In this document: piece after piece, positions 1 to 6,145 of the stretch
Layout of the letters: the number at the start of each line of letters is the position of its first letter
Position numbering within the stretch: position 1 is the first letter of the stretch
NCBI GenBank assembly: GCA_025935735.1
Contig: JAICUS010000214.1
Location: 1-9,108 of the forward strand
Length of the DNA stretch: 9,108 bases
Source of the DNA: Solirubrobacteraceae bacterium
GTDB taxonomy: Bacteria > Actinomycetota > Thermoleophilia > Solirubrobacterales > Solirubrobacteraceae
Direction of reading: 5' to 3'
Notes under the pieces: model-generated
Seen by the model: the letters and a program-made list of their open reading frames with translations, nothing else
Database searches by the model: none
What the model was told of the DNA's origin: nothing
Translations under genes and position numbers: made by a program

Positions 1-8
1 GATGCGCT

Positions 9-24
9 GCTGCCTCGCGGCAGC
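9..24. terminator. Small GC hairpin, possible terminator of an upstream gene
   Basis: GCTGCC, a TCGC loop and GGCAGC form a perfect 6-bp stem with a tetraloop. There is no T-tract on either side. It could end transcription from a gene to the left of the window, but stems this short also arise by chance in GC-rich DNA. Confidence 0.2.
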
Positions 25-321
25 CCGGCCGTCCCGGCGTACCGACGCAGGCCGCCCTGCGGTGCTGCTCGCGGGACCCAGCGCGCCGTCTGTCCGCGCC
101 GAGCCGATTGAAGGCCTTGCATACGGCTCGTCGACGTCGTGGGAGCCGACGTAGTCCGCCACGCACCGAGCCGCAACGAGCGCCCGATCCTCGAAACCTG
201 CAGGCCGGATTAAACCGAGGTCCGCACTTTCAGCTCGGCACAAGCCAACACCGCATAGACGGTCCCTCACCGCGTACGCGGCCTCCTCGTCGTGAAACGG
301 ACGGCACGGCCTCTACCGGTT

Positions 322-343
322 TTCGCGCGTTCCGATAGTGCGC
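322..343 (+). promoter_or_regulatory. Copy 1 of repeated promoter-like element
   Basis: TTCGCGC, four bases, then CGATAGTGCGC. The same 22-bp arrangement occurs at 1994-2015 with 20 of 22 identical bases. The GATAGT hexamer (334-339) matches the -10 consensus TATAAT at four of six positions. No clear -35 box is seen. If it is a promoter, transcription would begin near 346, ahead of the amidase gene. It could instead be an operator shared by both genes. Confidence 0.4.
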
Positions 344-459
344 CGCCGCTGGGGAGCGGCTCGTTGTCCTGAGCGACTACTGTGAGACGGGGCGGCTGCG
401 CTGTGGAGGGGCGGAACCCTAGGGCGCAGGAGTTCTCCAGGCGGCGTAGGGTCTGGGGT

Positions 460-1896
460 GTGAGGAGCGATTTCGCCGTGCCCGAGGCCACGATCGCGTC
501 GATCCATGCCGCGTATCGGGCGCGGGAGCTCTCCGTCGTGGAGCTCGTGCGCGCCTATCTGGAGCGGATCGAGGCCTACGATCGCGGTGGTCCGGCGCTG
601 AACGCCATTGTGGTGACGAACGAGCGGGCGCTTGCCCGTGCAGAGGAGCTCGACCGCGAGGAGCCAACGGGGCCGCTGCACGGGATCCCGGTCGTGCTCA
701 AGGACAACATCAACACGAGCGACCTGCCGACGGCCTACGGATCGGTGGCGATGCGCGGCTACCGGCCGCCCGAGGACGCGACGGTCGCGCGTCGGCTGCG
801 CGATGCGGGCGCGATCGTGCTGGCCAAGACGACCCTTCCTGACTGGGCGACATCCTGGTTTTCGTACTCGTCGCTAAGCACCGAGACGCGCAATCCGTAT
901 GACCCGAACCGCGATCCCGGCGGCTCGAGTTCCGGGACCGGCGCCGCGGTGGCGGCGAACCTCGCAACGGTGGGGTTGGGGACGGACTGCGGCGGCTCCA
1001 TCCGCGTCCCCGCGTCGTTCTGCAATCTCGTCGGCGTGCGCAGCACGCCGGGCGTCGTGCCGCGCACGGGGACGTCGTACCTCGTTGTCCCGCAGGACAC
1101 GGTCGGGCCGATGGCGCGCACCGTGGAGGACGCTCGGCGCGTGTTCGGCGTGATCGCTGGCTACGACCGCGCCGACGCGTACAGCGTTGCGGCGACGATC
1201 TCGCGTGCTCCCGATCCTCCGCCCGACGATGCGTTGAACGGCGCGCGGATTGGGCTGGTGACCAACGCGATCGGCGAGGATCCCGCGATTCGCGACCTGA
1301 TCGCGACCGCCGCCCGGGCGCTCGAGACCGCCGGCGCCCGGGTCGAAGAGGTCGAGCTGCCCGACCTGTTCGACCACATCGTCGCGACGTCGATGTACAC
1401 CGACCGCTCCAAGCACGACCTCGATCGCTTCCTCGCCGAACTCCCGAACGCGCCGATCCCCAACTTGAGGACGGCATACGAGAACGGCCACTACGACAAG
1501 CGGCTCGATCTCATGGACGCGATCATGGACGGCCCTGAAGACCCGGACCGCGACCCCGACTACCTTGCGCGCTTCGCCGCCCGGCATGAGTTCACGCTTC
1601 TCGTCGAGAACGAGATGGCGCGATTCGACGCGCTCGCCTACCCCAGCGTGCAAGTGCCACCACCGACCATGGAAGGCCGCGCCAACTGGACCACACTGAC
1701 GCTGCCGACCAACACGCTGATCGCCTCCCAGACGTGGCTGCCGGCGATTACGGTCCCCGCCGGGCTCACGCCGGAGGGTGCGCCGGTCGGCCTCGAGTTC
1801 GTCGGGCGTCCCTATGACGAAGCGACCCTCTTCCGGCTCGCGCATGGGTTCGAGTACGCCACTCACCACCGCCGCGCGCCAGAGGTCTGTCCCTGA
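460..1896 (+). CDS. Amidase-signature family hydrolase
   Basis: A cytoplasmic serine hydrolase of the amidase-signature (AS) family, which cleaves carboxylic amide or related C-N bonds with a Ser-cisSer-Lys triad. Counting from GTG 460 (478 aa, normal for the family), the triad is Lys81 in VVLKDN, Ser156 in GGSSSG and Ser180 in GTDCGGSIR. The spacings, 75 and 24 residues, equal those of fatty acid amide hydrolase (142/217/241). No signal peptide or GatA-type partner genes are visible, so a free-standing amidase of unknown substrate is more likely than a GatCAB subunit. The start is uncertain. GTG 460 gives an N-terminus ending in EATIA that resembles relatives. GTG 478 has a better ribosome-binding site (GAGGAG at 462-467, 10 nt upstream). 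GTG 382 would add an Arg-rich, unfamilylike extension. It may be transcribed from the element at 322-343. Confidence 0.9.
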   Translation: MRSDFAVPEATIASIHAAYRARELSVVELVRAYLERIEAYDRGGPALNAIVVTNERALARAEELDREEPTGPLHGIPVVLKDNINTSDLPTAYGSVAMRGYRPPEDATVARRLRDAGAIVLAKTTLPDWATSWFSYSSLSTETRNPYDPNRDPGGSSSGTGAAVAANLATVGLGTDCGGSIRVPASFCNLVGVRSTPGVVPRTGTSYLVVPQDTVGPMARTVEDARRVFGVIAGYDRADAYSVAATISRAPDPPPDDALNGARIGLVTNAIGEDPAIRDLIATAARALETAGARVEEVELPDLFDHIVATSMYTDRSKHDLDRFLAELPNAPIPNLRTAYENGHYDKRLDLMDAIMDGPEDPDRDPDYLARFAARHEFTLLVENEMARFDALAYPSVQVPPPTMEGRANWTTLTLPTNTLIASQTWLPAITVPAGLTPEGAPVGLEFVGRPYDEATLFRLAHGFEYATHHRRAPEVCP

Positions 1897-1907
1897 AACC
1901 CAGGCTC

Positions 1908-1923
1908 GAGAGCGCGAGCTCTC
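1908..1923 (+). terminator. Hairpin with GNRA loop after amidase
   Basis: GAGAGC and GCTCTC form a perfect 6-bp stem closed by a GCGA tetraloop, 11 nt after the amidase stop. No T-run follows. It is placed where a terminator is expected and separates the amidase from the methyltransferase promoter region. Confidence 0.35.
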
Positions 1924-1993
1924 CGCGGTCAACTTGCTCGACTCCGAGAGGGAGCAGCGGGACGCTGCTCGCGCTCGCCGACGGCCACTCCCA

Positions 1994-2015
1994 TTCGCGC
2001 ATTGCGATAGTGCGC
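1994..2015 (+). promoter_or_regulatory. Copy 2 of repeated promoter-like element; candidate leaderless promoter
   Basis: TTCGCGC, ATTG, then CGATAGTGCGC: 20 of 22 bases equal to copy 1 at 322-343. The GATAGT hexamer (2006-2011) ends 8 nt before the methyltransferase ATG at 2020. That is the spacing expected if it is a -10 box driving a leaderless transcript, a common arrangement in actinobacteria. No good Shine-Dalgarno sequence lies before that ATG, which fits. Confidence 0.45.
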
Positions 2016-2019
2016 GGGC

Positions 2020-2568
2020 ATGGCGAGCAAGCCCTCGGAACGGTTCGTGTGGGCCGTCAACACCCTGACGCTCGACGCGGCCGATCGCGTGCTGGAGGTC
2101 GGCTGCGGACACGGCGTGGCTGTATCACTGGTCTGTGAGCGGCTGGCCGGCGGGCGGATCACCGCTATCGATCGCTCGCAGAAGATGATTGAGATGGCCA
2201 CGCGTAGGAATCGCGAGCACGTCGCGGAAGGCACGGCGGTCCTGAAGGCCGCGGCGCTCCAGAACGCGGACTTCGGGGACGAGCGATTCGACAAGGTCTT
2301 CGCCTTCAACGTCGCGCCCTTCTGGCTTCAGCCCCAGCAGGCGCTGGGGATCGTGCGGCCGCTGCTCGCCCCTGCGGGAGCGGTCTATCTGTTCTGGGAC
2401 GCTCGCCACACGCAGCCCGGCCGGGCTCGCGATCTGGCGGACCAGCTGAGCGAGAAGTTCCGCCTGGGCGAGTTCTCCGTGGACCAGGTGCTGGTCGAGG
2501 AGCTGCGCCCGGTTCCCGCGGCATGCGTCATCGGGCGGCCCTACGTGTTGTGTGGCTCGCCTGCTTAA
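2020..2568 (+). CDS. Class I SAM-dependent methyltransferase
   Basis: A 182-aa Rossmann-fold methyltransferase that transfers a methyl group from S-adenosylmethionine to an unidentified acceptor, probably a small molecule. Motif I is LEVGCGHG at residues 25-32, the glycine-rich SAM loop. Asp51, at the end of the second strand (ITAID), is the acidic residue expected to bind the SAM ribose. The segment around residues 92-99 (KVFAFNVA) fits the post-motif strand IV, and VYLFWD fits strand V. Length suits a minimal single-domain enzyme with little substrate-recognition insert, so the acceptor cannot be guessed. ATG 2020 is preceded by no strong ribosome-binding site but sits 8 nt after a -10-like GATAGT, so a leaderless mRNA is likely. 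It stands alone between hairpins at 1908-1923 and 2624-2643. Confidence 0.88.
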   Translation: MASKPSERFVWAVNTLTLDAADRVLEVGCGHGVAVSLVCERLAGGRITAIDRSQKMIEMATRRNREHVAEGTAVLKAAALQNADFGDERFDKVFAFNVAPFWLQPQQALGIVRPLLAPAGAVYLFWDARHTQPGRARDLADQLSEKFRLGEFSVDQVLVEELRPVPAACVIGRPYVLCGSPA

Positions 2569-2623
2569 CGTGCTCGGCGGCCCGCGACGCCGACTGCGAC
2601 GCGGCCGAACTCTTGAACGCCAC

Positions 2624-2643
2624 CGGCCCCGCCGAGGGGGCCG
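2624..2643 (+). terminator. Strong GC hairpin after methyltransferase gene
   Basis: CGGCCCC and GGGGCCG form a perfect 7-bp G/C stem around a 6-nt loop, 55 nt after the methyltransferase stop. No T-run follows. It probably ends the methyltransferase transcript. The rest of the gap to 2855 holds only weak short dyads (for example CGCCC/GGGCG at 2721-2737) and Arg-rich open frames that I do not regard as genes. Confidence 0.4.
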
Positions 2644-2855
2644 TGTCCGAAGGGATGCGGTAAGGGCGGCCGGTGTCGCGAGGTCGGTAGGGAAAAGTAG
2701 TGGCTCGAGAAGCTCGACCGCGCCCGAAAAAGGGGCGTTGGAGCGGCAGGGTAAGAGCGGGGGCGACGAGACACCTCTCGCGGCCTTTTGGAGCCTACCC
2801 TCGGAGGCCAGGTGATGGCCGACACACAACAATCGGATCGAGGAGGGCCTCACTG

Positions 2856-3245
2856 ATGCCTGCGGCACCGTTCCTTATGGTCCGTGTGCTTGACGACCGG
2901 ATCCGCACACGCGAGCAAGCCATCGAGGGCCTGCACTGGCACGTCGAGAACCAGGTCCTCCTAACTCGCCGTGACGTCGGCGTTGGCCTGATGCGCGGCC
3001 AGAAGCTCGTCGCCGTCGCCGCCTACGCGGGCCGAGGCCTCGTCATCTTCGGCACCGTGTCTGGGACCGAGTGGGTGCCGTGGACCGAGCCTCACTCGAT
3101 CTACAAACAGGCCATACCGGTCGAGTGGGAGCCGGTGATCTGCAGCTTTGACGTGGACAACCCACCGCGCTCGCGGCTGCGCCTCAGCGGCCCCGAGTAC
3201 CGCGCCATCAGAGAACAGGCGACACCGATCGACGAGGGACCGTAA
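2856..3245 (+). CDS. Small protein of unknown function, possibly PUA/EVE-like
   Basis: I do not recognise this 129-aa protein with certainty. ATG 2856 is chosen because AGGAGGG at 2841-2847 lies 8 nt upstream; ATG 2877 (Met8) is a weaker alternative. It has no signal peptide or membrane segment. The middle reads as alternating beta strands: VGVGLMRGQKLVAVAAY (41-57), a strand and turn LVIFGTVSG (62-70), an aromatic stretch EWVPWTEPH (72-80), then VEWEPVICSF (89-98). The strand order, the 'Gxxlvav ... GxVsg' pattern and the tryptophans recall the small PUA-like barrels (EVE, ASCH, YTH), which bind modified bases or RNA. This is a weak resemblance by eye only. It lies 288 nt ahead of the membrane/GGDEF pair on the same strand, with an 8-bp dyad directly after its stop, so it is probably a separate transcript. 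Confidence 0.7.
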   Translation: MPAAPFLMVRVLDDRIRTREQAIEGLHWHVENQVLLTRRDVGVGLMRGQKLVAVAAYAGRGLVIFGTVSGTEWVPWTEPHSIYKQAIPVEWEPVICSFDVDNPPRSRLRLSGPEYRAIREQATPIDEGP

Positions 3246-3248
3246 TGG

Positions 3249-3281
3249 CCGGCCGAGAGATCAGAAGCGCCAGTCGGCCGG
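3249..3281 (+). terminator. 8-bp inverted repeat directly after stop codon
   Basis: CCGGCCGA (3249-3256) and TCGGCCGG (3274-3281) are perfect inverted copies with a 17-nt loop. They begin 4 nt after the TAA of the 129-aa protein gene. The position fits a terminator, although the loop is long and no T-tract follows. A protein-binding dyad is the alternative. Confidence 0.35.
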
Positions 3282-3533
3282 ATCCGTCGCAGCATCCGGT
3301 ACATACGCACGACGTCGGCCGCACACGAGCTCCCGATCGGACTGCGCCCGACGATCATCGCCATCGCATTGAGGCAGATCCGACGGCGCCGTGGGGATCG
3401 AGGGCGCACCCGCGTTTCGCGCGTTGCAGCACTCTGCGTCGCCGCCATCGTCGGGATGCCCTGGCCAGCTGTCGTCGGTAGATTCGCTCCGCGGTCGGAT
3501 CTAGAGTCGCATCGACGAGGAGACCCCGTCCGG

Positions 3534-4808
3534 ATGCTCAACCTCCTGCCAGGAATCCGCGACCTCAGGGCACCGCTTGCCGCTGGTTATATCTGGCTCG
3601 TTGCGCTCTGGATTGCGCTCGAGCCCGTGGTCCCCGACGAGGACCACGCCGTCGGAGTGCTCGCCTCGTTCTACAGGCTCGCCGACACCGTGTCGGCGAT
3701 CGGGCTCGGGGTCGTGGCCTCGTTTGTCGCGTACGTCCTCGGAGCTCTCTCGACAAGCGTCTTCTCGTCGTGGGCATCCCAGTCGCGTGTCGTCCGCGCC
3801 TTGCGCCGGACCCGGTTGGTCAAACCGTTCAGCGCTCAGGGGCGAGAGGCTTTAGCCGAGCTCGCTCGTGATAGTCGGATCGAACTCGAAAGCACCTTGT
3901 CCATGTCAGGCAAGGATGTGTGGGAGCTTCTCGACGAGAGCCATGTGACCGAACCGTCGAAGGCCGCCGGTGGCAACCCGAAGATTTACCCTCTTCGGGT
4001 GAAGAAGCGTCGCTTGCCGCGCCCGCATCTCAGCGGTCCGGGGGGAGCCAAGCCGATGGACTTCGAGGCGGAGCAGCAGGCGAGGATCGCTTCGGCGGTG
4101 ACCAGCGAGCTCGACACGATCGCGACAACGCGGCTCCTGGGACGGGACGAAGCGCTCTACTCGTCGATCGACCGCCTTCGGTCTGAGACTGAGTTTCGCC
4201 TTGCCATCGTGCCTCCGATCGTTTTCGCCGGAGGGGTACTCGCCTCGCGTATTGACCTGCCGTGGTCGGTTCCGGTAATCCTGGGCGCGCTCGTCCTGTG
4301 TTATGGACTGCTTGTCGACGCTGTCAAGCTCCAGCGAAGAACGAACGAGCGCCTTCTCGACGTTCTTGCGGACGGCCGCGTCAAGTCCCCCGTACTGGAA
4401 CGGCTCCAGAGCCGGGCGACGGCGATCGCCAACCGGACGTCGGCGGATGACGTCGAACAAGCAGCGAGCCGGATCGCCGCGAAAATCGGGCGCACGATCA
4501 AGCGTCTAGAGACTCTCGGCCGGTCGGAGCCCACGTTGGCCGAGGAGGCCAAGAGAGACGCCGACGTTGCACAGCACACGCTCGACGAATTGGCGCCACG
4601 CCTTCCGCCGGATGTCGTGCGGCCCGCCCGCGACGCTATCAAGAACCTCAACACCGCCTCGGACGCCTGGGTGGCCGCGATGCGAGGCGAGGGGTTCGAC
4701 GACGGCAACCGACTGGCCTACGACCGCGGGGTGGAACTCTACAAGCAATTCCTCGGCGATGCGAAGGAAGCGGTGGCGCAGATGCGATCGCCGGCAAAGA
4801 GCCAATGA
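3534..4808 (+). CDS. Membrane protein with two TM hairpins and cytosolic helical domains
   Basis: A 424-aa integral membrane protein of unknown function. The start at ATG 3534 is preferred because AGGAG at 3518-3522 lies 11 nt upstream and the protein then opens with a compact MLNLLPGIRDLRAPL segment before the first helix. The same frame stays open upstream to 3246. Predicted membrane helices are roughly residues 15-33 and 53-73, then 222-239 and 243-264. A polar stretch of about 150 residues lies between the pairs, and a charged helical C-terminus of about 160 residues follows (Glu/Lys/Ala/Arg-rich, likely coiled-coil in parts). No enzyme motif is visible. Its last 4 nt overlap the start of the GGDEF gene (ATGA), so the two are almost certainly cotranslated. 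The large cytosolic parts could sense or respond to the nucleotide made by that partner; this is inference. Confidence 0.85.
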   Translation: MLNLLPGIRDLRAPLAAGYIWLVALWIALEPVVPDEDHAVGVLASFYRLADTVSAIGLGVVASFVAYVLGALSTSVFSSWASQSRVVRALRRTRLVKPFSAQGREALAELARDSRIELESTLSMSGKDVWELLDESHVTEPSKAAGGNPKIYPLRVKKRRLPRPHLSGPGGAKPMDFEAEQQARIASAVTSELDTIATTRLLGRDEALYSSIDRLRSETEFRLAIVPPIVFAGGVLASRIDLPWSVPVILGALVLCYGLLVDAVKLQRRTNERLLDVLADGRVKSPVLERLQSRATAIANRTSADDVEQAASRIAAKIGRTIKRLETLGRSEPTLAEEAKRDADVAQHTLDELAPRLPPDVVRPARDAIKNLNTASDAWVAAMRGEGFDDGNRLAYDRGVELYKQFLGDAKEAVAQMRSPAKSQ

Positions 4809-5305
4809 ATCCAGCTGCGCGCGAGTCCGTCGCTTGTGCGTTCAGCGAGGCCACCATCGCAGTCCAGGATGCACACGCGACGACGCGGCCCCCGCTCTCG
4901 ATCGCGTTGCTCGATGTAGCCGGCGTCGCCCTCGTCAACCAGCGGTTCGGGCGGTCGGGTGGCGACCTGCTCTTGCGCGCGTTCGAGGACTGGCTTCACG
5001 GGCATACCCAGCACGGAGAAACCGTCTGGCGTCTCGGCGGCGACGAGTACCTGCTGCTCATGCCGCACCAGTCCGCCAGGTCGTCGACACGCCGGCTGAA
5101 GTCGCTTCACCGTCGAATGGGAAGTGAGCCGGTGAGGCTCACCACGATGGACTCGCTTGTCCAGACCTCCCTCATTGCGATGTCCTTTCACGCAGGCGGC
5201 GCCACGGCTCCGCCCGCGGCCTGCACCGCTTGGGATCTCTGCAGCATGGCCGGCCGAGCGCTGCAACAGGCCGAGAGACGCAACCGGCTGATCATCTGGG
5301 CCTGA
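4805..5305 (+). CDS. Compact stand-alone GGDEF-domain protein (putative diguanylate cyclase)
   Basis: The whole 166-aa protein is one GGDEF domain, the fold that makes cyclic di-GMP from two GTP. By alignment to PleD, the metal-binding Asp (D37 in LLDVAG), the guanine-contacting Asn (N45 in VNQRFG), the second substrate Asp (D54 in GGD) and the signature GGDEY (78-82, Glu81) are all present, so it may be active. The usual second Asp of 'DxD' is Ala39, and 'ND' is NQ. The inhibitory I-site RxxD is absent: the four residues at that place read QHGE. The C-terminal AL..A..RNRL segment (152-162) completes the fold. There is no sensor, receiver, PAS or membrane domain, which is unusual; the overlapping upstream membrane gene (ATGA, 4805-4808) may supply that role. 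A related nucleotide product other than c-di-GMP, or a degenerate binding domain, remains possible. Confidence 0.8.
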   Translation: MNPAARESVACAFSEATIAVQDAHATTRPPLSIALLDVAGVALVNQRFGRSGGDLLLRAFEDWLHGHTQHGETVWRLGGDEYLLLMPHQSARSSTRRLKSLHRRMGSEPVRLTTMDSLVQTSLIAMSFHAGGATAPPAACTAWDLCSMAGRALQQAERRNRLIIWA

Positions 5306-5328
5306 CGGTCCGCGACCGCGTTGCCCCG

Positions 5329-5360
5329 GGCTATCGCGTCTCGCGCGCAAAGCGATAGCC
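5329..5360 (+). terminator. 9-bp inverted repeat after the GGDEF gene
   Basis: GGCTATCGC (5329-5337) and GCGATAGCC (5352-5360) are perfect inverted copies with a 14-nt loop, 23 nt after the GGDEF stop. It is placed as a terminator for the membrane/GGDEF operon but lacks a T-run. The right arm shares GCGATAG with the promoter-like element at 1994-2015 and with a site upstream of the recombinase (6666-6674, identical over 9 bases), so an operator role is also possible. Confidence 0.45.
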
Positions 5361-5555
5361 AGGGTGGCGACCCGCCGGCTCCGCTCCTCATCGTCCATTG
5401 CGCTAGTGACGTGTTGGGGTCCGGCGCGACTCGTCATGCCTCCAAGCAGCAGCGCGTCATGTCTGGTCCGGCTTGCTCGGCGCTGTCGCGTGTGGATCGA
5501 GGCGCTGGAGGCGGCGGTTGGCTTGCTACCACGCCGCATGCCGTCACGGCGGCCC

Positions 5556-5587
5556 TTGACTCTCGGGTCAGATGGGAGTCGTATTAG
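5556..5587 (+). promoter_or_regulatory. Possible promoter for the AhpD-like gene
   Basis: TTGACT (5556-5561) matches five of six bases of the -35 consensus, and TATTAG (5582-5587) is -10-like. The spacer of 20 nt is longer than the optimal 17, which weakens the call. Transcription from it would include the strong ribosome-binding site and leader ORF at 5626-5684. Confidence 0.3.
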
Positions 5588-5633
5588 AGCCGAGACCGCT
5601 GATCGTCCTGCTCCGCTCAGGGCCGAGGAGGTG

Positions 5634-5684
5634 ATGCAGCCCGCCGGTGCAGCTTCATCTGCCTGCAAAACGAGGAAGTGCTGA
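5634..5684 (+). CDS. Possible 16-aa leader peptide overlapping the AhpD-like start
   Basis: ATG 5634 opens a 16-codon frame (MQPAGAASSACKTRKC) whose TGA (5682-5684) overlaps the ATG of the AhpD-like gene at 5684 as TGATG. The sequence AGGAGGTGAT at 5626-5635 is almost perfectly complementary to the 3' end of 16S rRNA, but it overlaps this ATG instead of preceding it by the usual distance. GTG 5647, in another frame, has better spacing but a shadow-like product. The peptide has cysteines near its end, which could matter for a thiol-related gene. Whether it is translated cannot be told from sequence. Confidence 0.25.
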   Translation: MQPAGAASSACKTRKC

Positions 5685-6097
5685 TGATTCCCGAGAACCG
5701 TGCGGATGTCGACCGCGATATCCAGGGCACGCTTGGGCTCGTGCCGGAGTTCTTCAAGCGAGTTCCGGACTACCTGATCCCTACCGAGTGGGCGAGCTTC
5801 AAGAGCCTCCAACTCTCGGATCAGACCGCGATCCCGAACAAGTACAAGGAACTGATCGGGCTCGCCGTGTCAGGCGCGACGCGCTGCCGCTACTGCTGCT
5901 ACTTCCACACGGAGGCGGCACGCCTGTTTGGCGCCAGCGAGGACGAAATCACCGAGGCCGCGCTGATCGCGAAGAACACGATGGGTTGGAGCACATACCT
6001 GAACACGCTCCAATTCGACTACGACCAGTTCGTCGAAGAGTTCGACCAGGTCACCACGCACGTGCGTGATCAGATGGCTGCGGGCGCGCCCGCGTGA
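5684..6097 (+). CDS. AhpD-like / carboxymuconolactone decarboxylase family protein
   Basis: A 137-aa cytosolic protein of the AhpD/CMD superfamily, whose members reduce peroxides or peroxidase partners with a CXXC thiol pair. The AhpD signature E-X11-C-X2-C-X3-H is exact: Glu56, Cys68, Cys71 and His75, with the spacing of Mycobacterium tuberculosis AhpD (118/130/133/137). An additional Cys72 follows the resolving cysteine, which is uncommon. ATG 5684 is preferred because GAGGAAG at 5672-5678 is 5 nt upstream; GTG 5678 would add two residues. The conserved segment from about residue 50 to 110 covers the whole CMD core. No ahpC or lpd gene is nearby, so the electron donor and partner are unknown and the activity may be a general thiol-dependent hydroperoxidase. 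It converges with the small gene at 6130-6348 across a strong stem. Confidence 0.9.
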   Translation: MIPENRADVDRDIQGTLGLVPEFFKRVPDYLIPTEWASFKSLQLSDQTAIPNKYKELIGLAVSGATRCRYCCYFHTEAARLFGASEDEITEAALIAKNTMGWSTYLNTLQFDYDQFVEEFDQVTTHVRDQMAAGAPA

Positions 6098-6104
6098 CCC
6101 GTCT

Positions 6105-6145
6105 CGGCGACCGGCCTGGTTCCTTCGAGTCAGCGCCGGTCGCCG
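6105..6145. terminator. Bidirectional terminator stem between convergent genes
   Basis: CGGCGACCGGC (6105-6115) and GCCGGTCGCCG (6135-6145) are perfect 11-bp inverted copies. With one bulged base the stem can extend by three more pairs (CTG 6116-6118 with CAG 6131-6133). It starts 7 nt after the AhpD-like stop, and its right arm codes for the last residues of the minus-strand gene ending at 6130. It is the strongest hairpin in the window and is well placed to end both transcripts, though no T-tract is present. Confidence 0.55.

Larger units (their letters stand above)
1..459. other. Left-edge region without a supported gene
   Basis: No reading frame here has convincing protein-like composition; the frames present are Arg/Pro-rich, as expected from GC-rich noncoding DNA. 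The first frame is open from the window edge to a TGA at 109-111, so the tail of a gene lying outside the window cannot be excluded, but its translation resembles nothing I know. Visible structure is a 6-bp hairpin at 9-24 and a promoter-like element at 322-343 that is repeated upstream of the methyltransferase gene. Confidence 0.5.
5306..5683. other. Intergenic region between GGDEF and AhpD-like genes
   Basis: This 378-bp gap holds a 9-bp dyad near its left end (5329-5360), a partial copy of the 22-bp element (CATTGCGCTAGTG at 5396-5408, 12 of 13 bases equal to 2000-2012), a possible promoter (5556-5587) and a 16-codon leader ORF (5634-5684). Longer open frames are present (5321-5587 and 5364-5684), but their Ser/Arg/Pro-rich translations give me no reason to call genes, apart from the short leader at the end of the second. 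Confidence 0.45.

Noticed and set aside
874..2112. 412-codon minus-strand frame
   Set aside because: It lies opposite the clear amidase gene and is Arg/Val/Gly-rich, as expected for an antisense shadow of GC-rich coding DNA.
3245..3481. 78-codon plus-strand frame starting in TAATG with GAGGGA 5 nt upstream of its ATG
   Set aside because: The start signals are good, but the product is Arg/His/Pro-rich, third-position GC is lower than in the neighbouring genes, and an 8-bp dyad sits at its very beginning.
3101..3541. 146-codon minus-strand frame across the gap before the membrane gene
   Set aside because: It overlaps the end of the 129-aa gene on the opposite strand, and its Ser/Arg-rich translation looks like an antisense shadow.
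5364..5684. 106-codon plus-strand frame ending at the AhpD-like start
   Set aside because: Only its last 16 codons have a plausible start context; the rest is Ser/Arg-rich without a domain pattern.
4739..5812. 357-codon minus-strand frame
   Set aside because: It runs antisense to the complete GGDEF gene and the ends of two neighbours; no domain is recognisable.
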